A stretch of DNA of 49,319 nt from a virus: the IMG/VR virus record IMGVR_UViG_3300042922_001479, positions 1 through 49,319 of that record. One strand, 5' to 3'. The position numbers and the translations under genes are program-made. Below are positions 27,153 to 34,673 of this stretch, piece by piece. Numbering within the stretch: position 1 is the stretch's first letter; every line of letters starts with the position of its first letter. The notes beneath the pieces were generated by a model. It was not told the origin of the DNA and made no database searches. It saw nothing but the letters and a program-made list of their open reading frames with translations.

Positions 27153-27618
27153 CCTCCAGCATCTCCCGCCGCGCAGCTTTGTAATCGTCTTTGTTCATGG
27201 TGACTGTCTCGATAGCGCCCCCATTCGGCCCGGAATGCTCGAACTTATGCTTATTGGTGTAGGCGTCGCCCACTTCTTTGGCCGCCTGCTCGATGAGCTG
27301 GGATGCCAGCGCAAAGTTCTTCATCCCCTCTGTTTTGGTCGCCATACGATCCAGCGCACGCAGTCGGTATGCCTTGTTGGCGATCGGGATATCAGAGATT
27401 TCGTTCTGGAAACGGTCACGGGTGACGTTAAACATGTCCACCCACTTTTGCGCCAGGCCTTTCCCGTTCGCTTTCGTCGGGTCGTGTGATTCCACCTGCT
27501 GGCGTGTGATCGTAAGGCCAAACTCTTTTTTGACGGCCTCGACCACCTGAGAGGGCGTATCAAAGCAGGCTAACGACTGGACGATGAAGGCTTTGACCTC
27601 TCCTTTTAATGCCGCCAT
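27139..27618 (-). CDS. terS: Terminase small subunit (DUF2280-like)
   Basis: A 159-residue protein of the DUF2280 type, used as terminase small subunit in many lambdoid phages. It has an N-terminal helix-turn-helix (SQVVEAVKKEFGLTITRQQV), a central helical oligomerisation part and an acidic C-terminus. It would recognise the packaging site and recruit the large subunit. Confidence 0.82.
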   Translation of the reverse strand: MAALKGEVKAFIVQSLACFDTPSQVVEAVKKEFGLTITRQQVESHDPTKANGKGLAQKWVDMFNVTRDRFQNEISDIPIANKAYRLRALDRMATKTEGMKNFALASQLIEQAAKEVGDAYTNKHKFEHSGPNGGAIETVTMNKDDYKAARREMLEDDDC

Positions 27619-27649
27619 TAGTTACCTGCCTGTCATAATCAGTCAAAAT

Positions 27650-28285
27650 TTAAGCCAGCTTAAGCAGACACGTTCCGCATGCCCTGGCGATATCAATATG
27701 CGCAACCTCCGCAGGCCTGTTCGCTGCGTCCACCAGCTTTTGCACATCCTGGCTGGCACCGTAACGCCGGACTACGCCAACAAACTCTTCCACATCATGG
27801 CCACGTAGTTTCAGTTTCGGCTGCCCTTCCCGCGTGAACTTCGGCGCGCCAAACTCATCCGTCTCCTGTGCAATGTGATAAAGCTCGTGCTCCACCAGTG
27901 CGCAGAACTCTAGATCCGAACACTGAGCGCAGTAGTCTGCCGCCAGTGTGATGATGAAGCTGGGGATTCGTCCGAACCATTCATACATCTGCTGTTCCAT
28001 ACGGGCCTTTTGCCAGCCCCCGGCCCGCATCATCACCTCTTCCGCCTGGCCAAGCACGTATCGCCCTTTCTTCTCGAACGCATTCGACGCCCAAAGGAAG
28101 CATAAGTCGGCCTCCATCAGATGAGCATGGTCATGGTTATGCAGATTGCCGTCTTCGCTGAGGATCTCGGAATGCAGCCATTCGTGAACACCTTCAGCAG
28201 GAATGATTCGGGTGTATGGTTTGAAGTCGGGGTTGTCCACAAACAAGGACGGCGGATATGGCCGTTGGATGATGTCAGTTTGCAT
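27650..28285 (-). CDS. Phage metallopeptidase-like protein
   Basis: A 211-residue protein with an HELYH zinc-protease-type motif (H133, E134, H137) preceded by a hydrophobic helix, as in the putative phage metallopeptidase domain family found next to terminase genes. Cysteines at about 119, 122 and 128 lie just before the motif and may hold a second metal. Substrate unknown. The gene sits directly upstream of the terminase small subunit gene. Confidence 0.72.
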   Translation of the reverse strand: MQTDIIQRPYPPSLFVDNPDFKPYTRIIPAEGVHEWLHSEILSEDGNLHNHDHAHLMEADLCFLWASNAFEKKGRYVLGQAEEVMMRAGGWQKARMEQQMYEWFGRIPSFIITLAADYCAQCSDLEFCALVEHELYHIAQETDEFGAPKFTREGQPKLKLRGHDVEEFVGVVRRYGASQDVQKLVDAANRPAEVAHIDIARACGTCLLKLA

Positions 28286-28340
28286 AATTTAAGGCCATTA
28301 CGATGCCCGCAAGCAGAAGGCAATGGTATGGGTAGGAAAT

Positions 28341-28361
28341 AAAAAACCGCCCGGAGGCGGT
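28341..28361 (-). terminator. Intrinsic terminator upstream of the packaging genes
   Basis: Stem ACCGCC (28346-28351) with GGCGGT (28356-28361), loop CGGA, six-T run on the minus strand. It follows the 151-codon accessory gene. Confidence 0.75.
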
Positions 28362-28365
28362 AATG

Positions 28366-28821
28366 TCATTTTTCCGGCTTGAGAATTATCGCGCCTGCTC
28401 GACTTCCATAGAGATCGATGGACCCTTCATGCTCAAGTATCGCAGCTATGGAAGGGCAATGATTTTTTTGAAGCCCTGTGGTTCCTTTAAGGCTCTCATA
28501 GATTTTAGCTTTAAGGGAATCAAGTGATAGGCTTTTTTCACTCATCTTAGCAATATCGTCTAAAAGATCCTGCCATTTTTGATGTGAGATAATAATCCTT
28601 TTCAGAATTTTACCTCCCTGTTTATAAGAAGGCCATAAATCTATCCCGCCAGAGAATCTTCTATATTGAAAGATTCCAACGTGATCAGTGGCACCATGGG
28701 CTCCTAAAGTTTGTAGAACTTTCATACCACCTCCTGTTAGTGTTGAGAGGTGATCATCGGCATCTATACAAAAATCTTTATAGCAGGCGCTTAATGAATG
28801 CCTGATGTAATGCTGCTTCAT
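28366..28821 (-). CDS. Accessory protein of unknown function
   Basis: A 151-residue protein, AT-rich relative to the head genes, ending at a terminator. Visible features are a Gly-rich TLTGGGMKVLQTLGAHGATDHVG stretch shortened here to its core GAHGATDHVG and a basic helical middle. No family recognised. Placed between lysis and packaging genes, a usual site for lysogenic cargo. Confidence 0.55.
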   Translation of the reverse strand: MKQHYIRHSLSACYKDFCIDADDHLSTLTGGGMKVLQTLGAHGATDHVGIFQYRRFSGGIDLWPSYKQGGKILKRIIISHQKWQDLLDDIAKMSEKSLSLDSLKAKIYESLKGTTGLQKNHCPSIAAILEHEGSIDLYGSRAGAIILKPEK

Positions 28822-28832
28822 GGGCGCAAAAA

Positions 28833-29030
28833 CTAACTATATTGTACCGGCCCACACTTGGTAACCACGAAGTACTTTGGGTCAACTTCTCTGGCGTCAG
28901 CCATAGCTTCTTCAAACTCCGCAACTAGCAAGTCTAATTGCCCCAACTCATCGGTCCTCAAGAAGTAGTTGCCCTTCTCCCTTAGGCTCCAATCTTCCGT
29001 GTAGCATTCCCACACTAAAAAGAAAACCAT
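28833..29030 (-). CDS. Small accessory protein
   Basis: A 65-residue acidic protein (MVFFLVWECYTEDW start) of unknown function. The start at 29030 is preferred over the longer frame because GGAGA lies just upstream. The last codons are close to the next accessory gene, so the two may be co-transcribed. Confidence 0.5.
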   Translation of the reverse strand: MVFFLVWECYTEDWSLREKGNYFLRTDELGQLDLLVAEFEEAMADAREVDPKYFVVTKCGPVQYS

Positions 29031-29088
29031 GACTGCTCTCCAACAAAAAACAGGCATTACGTTAGGCTTTTCATAACTGCAATAAAAG

Positions 29089-29325
29089 TTAATTATCTTT
29101 CATAATTGCAGGCTTGATGTCGCAACCATTAAAGTGATAATCACTGTACTGGGCGCGCAGCTCTGCATCCACTTCATCAAAGATCCGGTCATACAGCTGG
29201 TGCGTCGGTTCGTTCTCAAGCCCCCGCACAAAGTGGATGCCCTGGCCGTCCGGGACGGATGCAGTAGAGAACCGGAACGCAAGCTGCCATACCGCTACTT
29301 TGTTCAAATCCAAAGGCTGTTTCAT
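29089..29325 (-). CDS. Small phage protein of unknown function
   Basis: A 78-residue protein with an aromatic N-terminal half (VWQLAFRFSTASVPDG) and an acidic helix. A GGAGGGGA-like ribosome site precedes the ATG. Genes like this are common between Rz1 and terminase in lambdoid phages; function unknown. Confidence 0.55.
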   Translation of the reverse strand: MKQPLDLNKVAVWQLAFRFSTASVPDGQGIHFVRGLENEPTHQLYDRIFDEVDAELRAQYSDYHFNGCDIKPAIMKDN

Positions 29326-29585
29326 ATCCCCTCCGCTGTAATTAGCCGCGGTCAGGATAGGTCATTAAACCAGCAATGCATATTGCCGGACTGTTAAATT
29401 TTGAGCGATGCCGCATAACCTAACCGCAGGCTTTCCCGAAGTGCTTCAGAAGGCGCAGTTATCACTATCATAGTTGCCTAATGGATGCATGATGTAACGC
29501 CGCGAAAGATTTGATTGGGACTAACGTGCCAAAGTACATAGTAAAGAGAATCCCTACTCATTGTTAGCCAACAATCAGAGGGTTC
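29326..29585. other. Intergenic stretch without a supported gene
   Basis: No minus-strand gene is supported here. On the plus strand TTGATT (29511-29516) and TACATA (29535-29540), 18 bp apart, may be a promoter for the tiny plus-strand frame that follows. Confidence 0.4.
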
Positions 29586-29690
29586 ATGTTAAATAAAACA
29601 AAAAAAATTTTAATATCCTTATCACTTCTAATTGGAGAAGAGATTTTAAGAGAAGCAATAGTTCGTTTAATGAGTGTCTATCTTAGTTGA
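29586..29690 (+). CDS. Possible tiny hydrophobic peptide on the plus strand
   Basis: A 34-residue frame (MLNKTKKILISLSLLIG start) with a basic N-terminus and a hydrophobic core, preceded by AGAGGG and a promoter-like sequence. Its end overlaps the Rz1 gene end in the opposite direction. It resembles small membrane peptides but could be chance in an AT-rich spacer. Confidence 0.27.
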   Translation: MLNKTKKILISLSLLIGEEILREAIVRLMSVYLS

Positions 29691-29922
29691 TAGCGCGGTA
29701 GTATGCCTGCCAGCGGTACTTATCCAGCCTCAGCTGACGCAGGCACTCCGCCGTCTCAATGTCCGCCTGCAGATCTGCGTCGCTGTTCTTCCCGGCATCA
29801 CTTCCTTTGCACGGGTCCTGCATCAAATCCGCTGATGGAGTTGGCAGCGTCGATAGCGCGTTGCCGCAGCCAGACAGACTCATCATCAAAAACACAAACG
29901 GTATGATTTGGATCCTGGACAT
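29683..29922 (-). CDS. Rz1: Rz1 outer-membrane spanin lipoprotein
   Basis: A 79-residue lipoprotein with signal sequence and lipobox LSGC (cysteine at 19), followed by a short proline-containing stretch. Its gene begins inside the Rz gene in another frame and runs past its end, the classic spanin arrangement. It pairs with Rz to fuse inner and outer membranes in the last step of lysis. Confidence 0.82.
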   Translation of the reverse strand: MSRIQIIPFVFLMMSLSGCGNALSTLPTPSADLMQDPCKGSDAGKNSDADLQADIETAECLRQLRLDKYRWQAYYRAIN

Positions 29923-30163
29923 ATTTCACCACGTCGCGGGTTATGGTTCGGTAGATGATTCGACCCTCTTCGCTGGCCTGCGCGGCCTTCTGCTCTACAG
30001 GCTGAATAGCCTTCTCCGCTTTAGCGCGCTTACCGGCGGCCAGAGCGTTGATGTGGTCGGCGTGGGCGTACCAGCCATTCCGGTAACGTAACTCGCCATA
30101 GCCACCGGCCAGAAGTACGACCGCGAGAGCGATCAGCAGAACTGTTCGAATGCTAAAGGTCAT
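29798..30163 (-). CDS. Rz: Rz inner-membrane spanin
   Basis: A 121-residue type II membrane protein: one N-terminal transmembrane segment (TVLLIALAVVLLAGGY, about 7-22) and a periplasmic, Ala/Lys/Glu-rich coiled coil. The start at 30163 overlaps the end of the endolysin gene; the longer frame upstream is only the endolysin gene in another frame. Works with Rz1. Confidence 0.82.
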   Translation of the reverse strand: MTFSIRTVLLIALAVVLLAGGYGELRYRNGWYAHADHINALAAGKRAKAEKAIQPVEQKAAQASEEGRIIYRTITRDVVKYVQDPNHTVCVFDDESVWLRQRAIDAANSISGFDAGPVQRK

Positions 30164-30656
30164 TCTTCCCCTCCGCCAGGCACAAGCTGCGCTCCATCTC
30201 GCGCCGGTTCTGCAACCCTTTCCAGCGCATGCCACCAGCGTAAACCCAGCGGCGCATCTCTTCGCACGCTCCGGTATGGTCGCCTTTGTTCAGCTTGCGC
30301 AGCAGCGTTGATTTCGAGAACGCGTCAGAGCCAACGTTGAACACGAAGCTGTAGAGCGCCGCGCGCTGATACTCGTTTAGCGGGGCTTTGACCAGACTAT
30401 CAACCGTCTTCTTGGCTGGCTGCAGGTCTTTCCACAGCAGGTTGTCACACTCGCGATCGGTGTAGGTCCTCCCTCTCACGATATCCCGGCCCGTATGGCC
30501 GTCGCAGACAGTCCACACTCCGGCAACATCCCGGTACGCTTCGTACTTGCGCCCTTCTACGCCGTCTTTGCCACCCAGAAACACCGTGGCGATCGCCAGC
30601 GCACCAGCACCAGCCACGCCGATCAATTTGTTACGTAACGACAATGAGATCGCCAT
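30153..30656 (-). CDS. R: SAR endolysin (phage 21 R-type muramidase)
   Basis: A 167-residue lysozyme of the T4/P21 type. The catalytic triad is E34-(8)-D43-(5)-T49 with the VWTVCDGHTG segment. Residues about 9-28 form a Gly/Ala-rich, weakly hydrophobic segment without cleavage site, a signal-anchor-release domain: the enzyme is exported by Sec, held inactive in the membrane and released when the pinholin collapses the membrane potential. C51 near the active site is common to the P21 type. ATG directly follows the holin stop. Confidence 0.9.
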   Translation of the reverse strand: MAISLSLRNKLIGVAGAGALAIATVFLGGKDGVEGRKYEAYRDVAGVWTVCDGHTGRDIVRGRTYTDRECDNLLWKDLQPAKKTVDSLVKAPLNEYQRAALYSFVFNVGSDAFSKSTLLRKLNKGDHTGACEEMRRWVYAGGMRWKGLQNRREMERSLCLAEGKNDL

Positions 30657-30898
30657 TAGTCCTCCGCAATATCAACCGGACGTGTGGGCCAGCTCTTCAG
30701 CGCCTGGATCTGTGCCAGCGTGGTCTTGCGCTTGTAGTACCAGTTGATGCCAAACGTCAGTATTGCGATGAAGATGCCTGCTATTACGCCAATGGCGCTC
30801 CATTCGTCAGGGCTGAGCCGGGTCAGTAGGCCATTAGCTACCGTCCCGGCAGATGCGCCATAGGCAGCGCCAGAAGCTAATTTGCTCATGTTGGACAT
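30656..30898 (-). CDS. S: Pinholin (phage 21 S-type, class II)
   Basis: An 80-residue holin of the S21 type: first segment KLASGAAYGASAGTVANGLL is Gly/Ala-rich and can leave the membrane, then LSPDEWSAIGVIAG leads into the second, true transmembrane helix and a basic tail. It begins M1-S-N-M4-S-K, the same Met1/Met4 spacing as the dual start of S21, which makes antiholin and holin. GGAGGTGA lies before the start at 30898; the frame extends 22 codons upstream but without support. Together with the SAR endolysin it makes a complete pinholin lysis pair. Confidence 0.85.
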   Translation of the reverse strand: MSNMSKLASGAAYGASAGTVANGLLTRLSPDEWSAIGVIAGIFIAILTFGINWYYKRKTTLAQIQALKSWPTRPVDIAED

Positions 30899-31040
30899 GT
30901 CTCTCACCTCCGATGGGTCGGGGTGCTGGGAGTAGTAAAAAGGGTTTAAGGCATAAGAATTCACGCCTGCTCTTCTGATTTTTAAAGGAACACAGAGACT
31001 TATTTCGTGATAATCCTGTCAATACAGTAGGAATAGGGTC

Positions 31041-31268
31041 ATGATGCCTTTTTCTCATACTGGAATTGGCATGAATGATGAAGACTGGATTATCGGGAGA
31101 GCTGTCATTGACATCTTCCAGTCAGACCCGGAGCAAGAAATAAGCAAAGAATTGCTTATCAAATTTCTCACAAATAAGTATGTGGCTATCTATGAAAGCA
31201 GTGCTTCGGTAGAAGAAATTTTGCTTTATGAATCAGCTTTAAAGTGGGTAATAGATACTTCTAATTAA
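31041..31268 (+). CDS. YmgB/AriR-like regulator family protein (accessory)
   Basis: A 75-residue protein (or 65 from the methionine at 31071) on the strand opposite to its neighbours. The pattern DEDWIIGRAVIDIFQSD, a run LLIKFL, and a C-terminal LYESALKWVI helix fits the small all-alpha YmgB/AriR family of biofilm and acid-resistance connectors often carried by prophages. A GGAATAGGG ribosome-site candidate precedes the first ATG. It lies between the Q-position gene and the lysis genes, so it is probably expressed independently in the lysogen. Confidence 0.55.
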   Translation: MMPFSHTGIGMNDEDWIIGRAVIDIFQSDPEQEISKELLIKFLTNKYVAIYESSASVEEILLYESALKWVIDTSN

Positions 31269-31340
31269 ACAGCAAACTAACCAAAGGCTCACCTCTGAAA
31301 GGGTCTATGGTTGAAATGCGCCGAGCGTGGCGCGGGACAT

Positions 31341-31363
31341 AAAAAAACCCGCTCGGTGGCGGG
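31341..31363 (-). terminator. tR'-like terminator near the late promoter
   Basis: Stem CCCGC (31348-31352) with GCGGG (31359-31363), loop of 6, seven-T run on the minus strand. It lies just downstream of the late-promoter candidate, as tR' does in lambdoid phages, and would need antitermination for late gene expression. Confidence 0.65.
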
Positions 31364-31409
31364 CTTCTTTCGAAATCTGTGGCTCAGTTCGCGTAAGCAT
31401 CCCGAGCAT

Positions 31410-31438
31410 GACATAAAATCTACAACTCAATTTCTCAA
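31410..31438 (-). promoter_or_regulatory. Candidate late promoter (pR'-like)
   Basis: TTGAGA (31433-31438) and TATGTC (31410-31415) on the minus strand are 17 bp apart. The -35 overlaps the stop codon of the Q-position gene and the terminator follows at about 40 bp, the layout of phage 21-type late promoters. The -10 match is weak. Confidence 0.4.
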
Positions 31439-32082
31439 AATGCAATATTTTTAGAAGTATTTTCTCCCATCTCTTTCTCGGAAGCCAAATCAGCCTCCTG
31501 TTCTCGCCTTACTGCATAATAGATTTCTTCCTCCAATACCTTCTCGCACCACTCGATGCGCTTACGCGCCCACTGAATATCGCATCCGGTCCTGCGTACC
31601 AGTTCCCGTGCGCAGCCTTGTACCGACTGATGACCACAGTAGCGAAGCACCGCTACAGTCTGCATCGGACTGCCCCGCCGGAAACACGTCACCATTAGCG
31701 ACTCAATAAACTTCGCGTCATCTTCCTGCTCCGCCTGCGCCAGCAGGTGTGCAGCTGACGAAGCTGGCAGCACGTAATCCCTGGCTTTGGTGAAGAGCTC
31801 ATTACCTCGCAGCCCTTCCTCATGCAGACGATTCACAATGGCGACAATCCGATCTGCTGTGCCATCATCCCACCGCGTTCTTACCATTAGCCTGCCGATG
31901 ACGTTCGCCGGCCCTCGTGGATCTTCACTACCACTCATAACCGAACCCCAGACCGTCAGCATGTAACGCACCCATACACGCTGCGATGGTGTGATAGTCT
32001 TTTTGCCTTTGCACCATACCCGGCGCAATTCTGCTTCACGCGTGAACAGTGGCAGCGCCAGAAACCCTTCATTACTGCTCAT
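31435..32082 (-). CDS. DUF1133-like protein in the Q antiterminator position
   Basis: A 215-residue protein at the end of the early/nin transcript, the place of antiterminator Q. It has the ITPSQRVWVRYMLTVWG segment near the start and the C-terminal helical part with RRTGCDIQWARKRIEWCEK, like DUF1133 proteins that replace Q in several lambdoid phages. It is the most likely late gene activator here, reading through the terminator downstream of it and those in the late operon. Activity is inferred from position. Confidence 0.68.
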   Translation of the reverse strand: MSSNEGFLALPLFTREAELRRVWCKGKKTITPSQRVWVRYMLTVWGSVMSGSEDPRGPANVIGRLMVRTRWDDGTADRIVAIVNRLHEEGLRGNELFTKARDYVLPASSAAHLLAQAEQEDDAKFIESLMVTCFRRGSPMQTVAVLRYCGHQSVQGCARELVRRTGCDIQWARKRIEWCEKVLEEEIYYAVRREQEADLASEKEMGENTSKNIAF

Positions 32083-32182
32083 GCATTTCCCCTGTTTTAA
32101 TTTTTTCCTGTACCGCCTGGCGGCTGAAGTTGCTGAGGCGCTGCCAGCGCGCCCGGATAATGCCGATCCGTTCTGGTTTCAC
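32072..32182 (-). CDS. Very small nin-region protein
   Basis: A 36-residue basic protein (KPERIGIIRARWQRLS) starting with GTG directly after an AGGAGG ribosome site and the TAA of the preceding gene; its end overlaps the start of the next gene. The tight packing supports a real gene although it is short. Function unknown. Confidence 0.55.
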   Translation of the reverse strand: MKPERIGIIRARWQRLSNFSRQAVQEKIKTGEMHEQ

Positions 32183-32377
32183 TTATGGCCTCCTGTTCCA
32201 TGCGCGGATAGCGTCTCGTTTCGTTTTGTAGGTATCAGTAATCGGATTAATGAAGCAGGCCTTATCCGAGCAACCGGCATATACACCATCGCCGTCTGAA
32301 ACCAGCTCAGCTTCTCCGCCGCAGAACGGGCATGTCAAAAGCGTTGCCCAGGGTGGCAACTTGAGATCGTAAATCAC
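32183..32377 (-). CDS. Lar-like zinc-ribbon protein
   Basis: A 64-residue protein with a zinc-ribbon pair: TCPFCGG near the start and a second cysteine pair (YAGCSDKACF), ending in AIRAWNRR. This matches the Lar family of restriction-alleviation proteins of Rac and other phages, which modulate type I restriction. It may protect incoming phage DNA. Start overlaps the NinG gene end. Confidence 0.72.
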   Translation of the reverse strand: MIYDLKLPPWATLLTCPFCGGEAELVSDGDGVYAGCSDKACFINPITDTYKTKRDAIRAWNRRP

Positions 32378-33018
32378 GCTGCCTCCTGCTGACCGGCGCG
32401 GCGCTTCTCCAGCGCGCGGGCTTTGCGGGTGAATATGGATTTGATGCGCTGCAGATATGGGACGTCGAACTTACGGACAACGTTGTTATTATTCAGGGCT
32501 TCGACCTTCTCTGACCCGATCCGCTGAATCAGACCATGTTCAAACGCTTTCTGAGCACCAGCTCGGTCGCGGTTACACTGGACGCACTGGGCTGCGGTAT
32601 TGTGCAGGTTGAACGCCAGATGCCCGGCAGCACCACGGGTGCGGTAATGCCCACAGTCCATGGTTCCGCCATATTTCTGCGCAGGGAGGCGGCCGCAGCT
32701 GATACACGGTTTTCCGGCGTCACGCAGACGCACGTAGCGATTGAATGCGTTCTGGGCCTCGCTCTTCCACTGCGTTTTCGTTTTCAACGCTACACGTCTC
32801 TCACGGCGGCGCTGACGCCCGGCCTTCTCATCTTCGCGCTGGCGCTTCTTCTCAGCCTGCAGAGCCTCGGCCCGGTTCTTCGCAGTCTGCGCTTTGGCAA
32901 CCACAGTGGCGCACTCGTAGCAGCAGACGACCTGCCCGTCGCGCGCCGGGTGGAAATACTGGCGGCAGCTCTGGTTTGCGCACTTACGACGGGGTTTCTT
33001 TTTCAGAATGGCAGGCAT
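32374..33018 (-). CDS. ninG: Recombination protein NinG/Rap
   Basis: A 214-residue NinG (Rap) protein, a structure-specific endonuclease that helps phage recombination with RecA or the phage annealing system. It has an N-terminal cysteine cluster (KCANQSCRQYF), a very basic helical middle and the HNH-like part CISCGRLPAQKYGG, DCGHYRTRGA and CVQCNRDRAG. Its start overlaps the end of the previous gene. Confidence 0.88.
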   Translation of the reverse strand: MPAILKKKPRRKCANQSCRQYFHPARDGQVVCCYECATVVAKAQTAKNRAEALQAEKKRQREDEKAGRQRRRERRVALKTKTQWKSEAQNAFNRYVRLRDAGKPCISCGRLPAQKYGGTMDCGHYRTRGAAGHLAFNLHNTAAQCVQCNRDRAGAQKAFEHGLIQRIGSEKVEALNNNNVVRKFDVPYLQRIKSIFTRKARALEKRRAGQQEAA

Positions 33019-33422
33019 TGTTGTCCACCTCCCTGAATCGCGTTTAACTCCCTGCGATGCGCATTTAGATAGCTGTTCCAGTGAGCTTTCCGAATGATGG
33101 CAGCCTGCTCCGCCTGCAAGGCTGGTTCGCGGATCGCCTTACCTATGCGGTTATGATCTTCCCGGATTACGTCGCCATTCACATGCAGTGCCTGGCATAG
33201 CGGGCAATAATCACGGGTTTCCATGCCCCCAGCTTTCCCTGAGAAGAAGATATTACCGTGCCACGTCCCGCATTCAGCACACATCGGCGCATCGCACGTG
33301 AAGATTCCTCGGGCATTGCTAAGGTGATGGTTCTCGTCCTCATCAGCATCCCAGCCAATAATCCCGTCGCATAACAGGGTCGCAGGTTTGCCGCAGAACA
33401 GGCATTTCGATGATTTAGCCAT
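33003..33422 (-). CDS. Zinc-finger nin-region protein
   Basis: A 139-residue protein with three cysteine pairs (CLFCGKPATLLC, CDAPMCAECG, CPLCQALH), a likely metal-binding protein found in nin-like regions. Function unknown. The start at 33422 is taken three bases after the stop of the preceding gene; the longer frame runs through that gene. Confidence 0.62.
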   Translation of the reverse strand: MAKSSKCLFCGKPATLLCDGIIGWDADEDENHHLSNARGIFTCDAPMCAECGTWHGNIFFSGKAGGMETRDYCPLCQALHVNGDVIREDHNRIGKAIREPALQAEQAAIIRKAHWNSYLNAHRRELNAIQGGGQQCLPF

Positions 33423-33424
33423 GC

Positions 33425-33625
33425 TCAACCCCACGCCTTGCTTTGCCATACCCGGCTCGGGCGCGGCGGATGATTGCCCTCCGGCAGCAGGGCGCTGACG
33501 GTCCATGTGATGAGATTGGCATTCAGACTGCGCTCGACTTTAACGCCGCGGCGGCGGTATTGCGCCAGCAGCTCTTCTGCCTGCGCCGTCGTGCAGTCGT
33601 TATGATAGAACCAGGACTCTTTCAT
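33425..33625 (-). CDS. Small nin-region protein
   Basis: A 66-residue protein (KESWFYHNDCTTAQAEELL) with a central helix and a strand ending VKVERSLNANLITWTVSALL. Common type in lambdoid nin regions, unknown function. Start overlaps closely the stop region of the DUF1367-like gene. Confidence 0.58.
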   Translation of the reverse strand: MKESWFYHNDCTTAQAEELLAQYRRRGVKVERSLNANLITWTVSALLPEGNHPPRPSRVWQSKAWG

Positions 33626-33629
33626 CGAC

Positions 33630-34229
33630 TCAGCTCCCGAAGTGCTGCAGCTGTGCGGCGGCGTTCTCGGCCTCCGCCTGGCTACGGAATGCGCGGGAGA
33701 GGATCCAGCGCCAAAGCACGTCAAGCGCTGCGCGATAGAGCTGCTGGAACTCCTGCTCGTCCATGTTGGCGAATGCGATGCTTCTGGGGTGTTTGCGGAG
33801 GGTACCGTCAGGCAGCTGAATAGCGTCGTAGTGGCCAGCCTCGACGATCACCCATGCACGGTAGGCGTCGAATGACTTACAAGCGCTGATGCTTCCGGCG
33901 CGTTTATCAGCAATGCGGTCGAGATACTGTTCAGCAGCATCCAGCAGCGCGCCCTCACTCCCACCGTATGAGGCCAAAAATTTAGAGTACCCGGTAACCA
34001 GCCTGCGCTCGTTGGAAGAGATTGCCCCGCCGGTAGGCTCCCAGTATTCAAAGCCGAGATTAAGCAGTGCGAAAAATTTACGGTGGAAGGCCGGGTTACG
34101 CAGCTGGCGGAAGTCCGCCTCGAGTACCGCGCCCAGCTTACATTTTGAATGCAGAAAATCGCTGGTCTCCGGCGTGGCGGGGATCAGGATTCCTGAGGAC
34201 TGCTTGATGAGTTGTAGTTGCTGCGCCAT
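33630..34229 (-). CDS. DUF1367-like phage protein
   Basis: A 199-residue protein of the DUF1367 type, frequent in the nin region of lambdoid phages. It contains EADFRQLRNPAFHRKFFALL and FDAYRAWVIVEAGHYD, typical of the family. A good ribosome site (AAGGAGAA) precedes the ATG. A role in recombination or DNA processing has been suggested by position only. Confidence 0.75.
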   Translation of the reverse strand: MAQQLQLIKQSSGILIPATPETSDFLHSKCKLGAVLEADFRQLRNPAFHRKFFALLNLGFEYWEPTGGAISSNERRLVTGYSKFLASYGGSEGALLDAAEQYLDRIADKRAGSISACKSFDAYRAWVIVEAGHYDAIQLPDGTLRKHPRSIAFANMDEQEFQQLYRAALDVLWRWILSRAFRSQAEAENAAAQLQHFGS

Positions 34230-34263
34230 GGTGTTCTCCTTGGCGCATCAGGTCAACGGGTGT

Positions 34264-34503
34264 TCAGTCCGTTGATATCATCATATCAGAGGGCTCATAG
34301 ACGTGGTAGCCGAGGCGGCGAAGAAAACGGGTACCGGACGAAAGATTAAAAATCCCTTCATCCTCAAGCAACGGTCGGCACGATACCATTCCGTTCCTGA
34401 TGTAAACTAGGCATCGGCGCTCAAGCGGCATCGAGTCCATAACCTTACCGTCTGAACGCCTGACAATATCGTACCAGTCAATTTGTTCCTTGCTATCACT
34501 CAC
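34264..34503 (-). CDS. Small LexA-box-associated protein, candidate antirepressor
   Basis: A 79-residue protein starting with GTG (34501-34503) after an AAGGGGG ribosome site; the longer frame upstream lacks one. The sequence (SDSKEQIDWYDIVRRSDGK; later a FLRRLGYHVYE end) has no motif I can name. It is the first gene downstream of a perfect LexA core at 34676-34691. Gifsy prophages keep small antirepressors under LexA control that inactivate non-cleavable repressors, and the repressor here lacks a cleavage domain, so this gene or its operon is the best antirepressor candidate. That is inference. Confidence 0.6.
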   Translation of the reverse strand: MSDSKEQIDWYDIVRRSDGKVMDSMPLERRCLVYIRNGMVSCRPLLEDEGIFNLSSGTRFLRRLGYHVYEPSDMMISTD

Positions 34504-34644
34504 AAAACCCCCTTCTTTCCTACAGATAAGCCAGAAATTTATTGATCTGCAGATGCCTCCCGGCACCGCTCTTTAGGCACAATAGCAAAGTCGATCTGTT
34601 TGTTAAGGGCTTAAAAATAAATAAATTCCAGAAGTCTTTTTCTC

Positions 34645-34672
34645 TTTACATTGCGCATAAAGCAACATGCAA
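34645..34672 (-). promoter_or_regulatory. Candidate SOS-controlled promoter
   Basis: TTGCAT (34667-34672) and TGTAAA (34645-34650) on the minus strand are 16 bp apart, each matching 4 of 6 consensus bases, directly downstream of the LexA box and upstream of the 79-codon gene. Confidence 0.35.
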
Positions 34673-34673
34673 A

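Noticed and set aside
33003-33506. Longer zinc-finger protein starting at 33506
   Set aside because: The extension overlaps the preceding small gene fully; the ATG at 33422 is three bases after that gene's stop.
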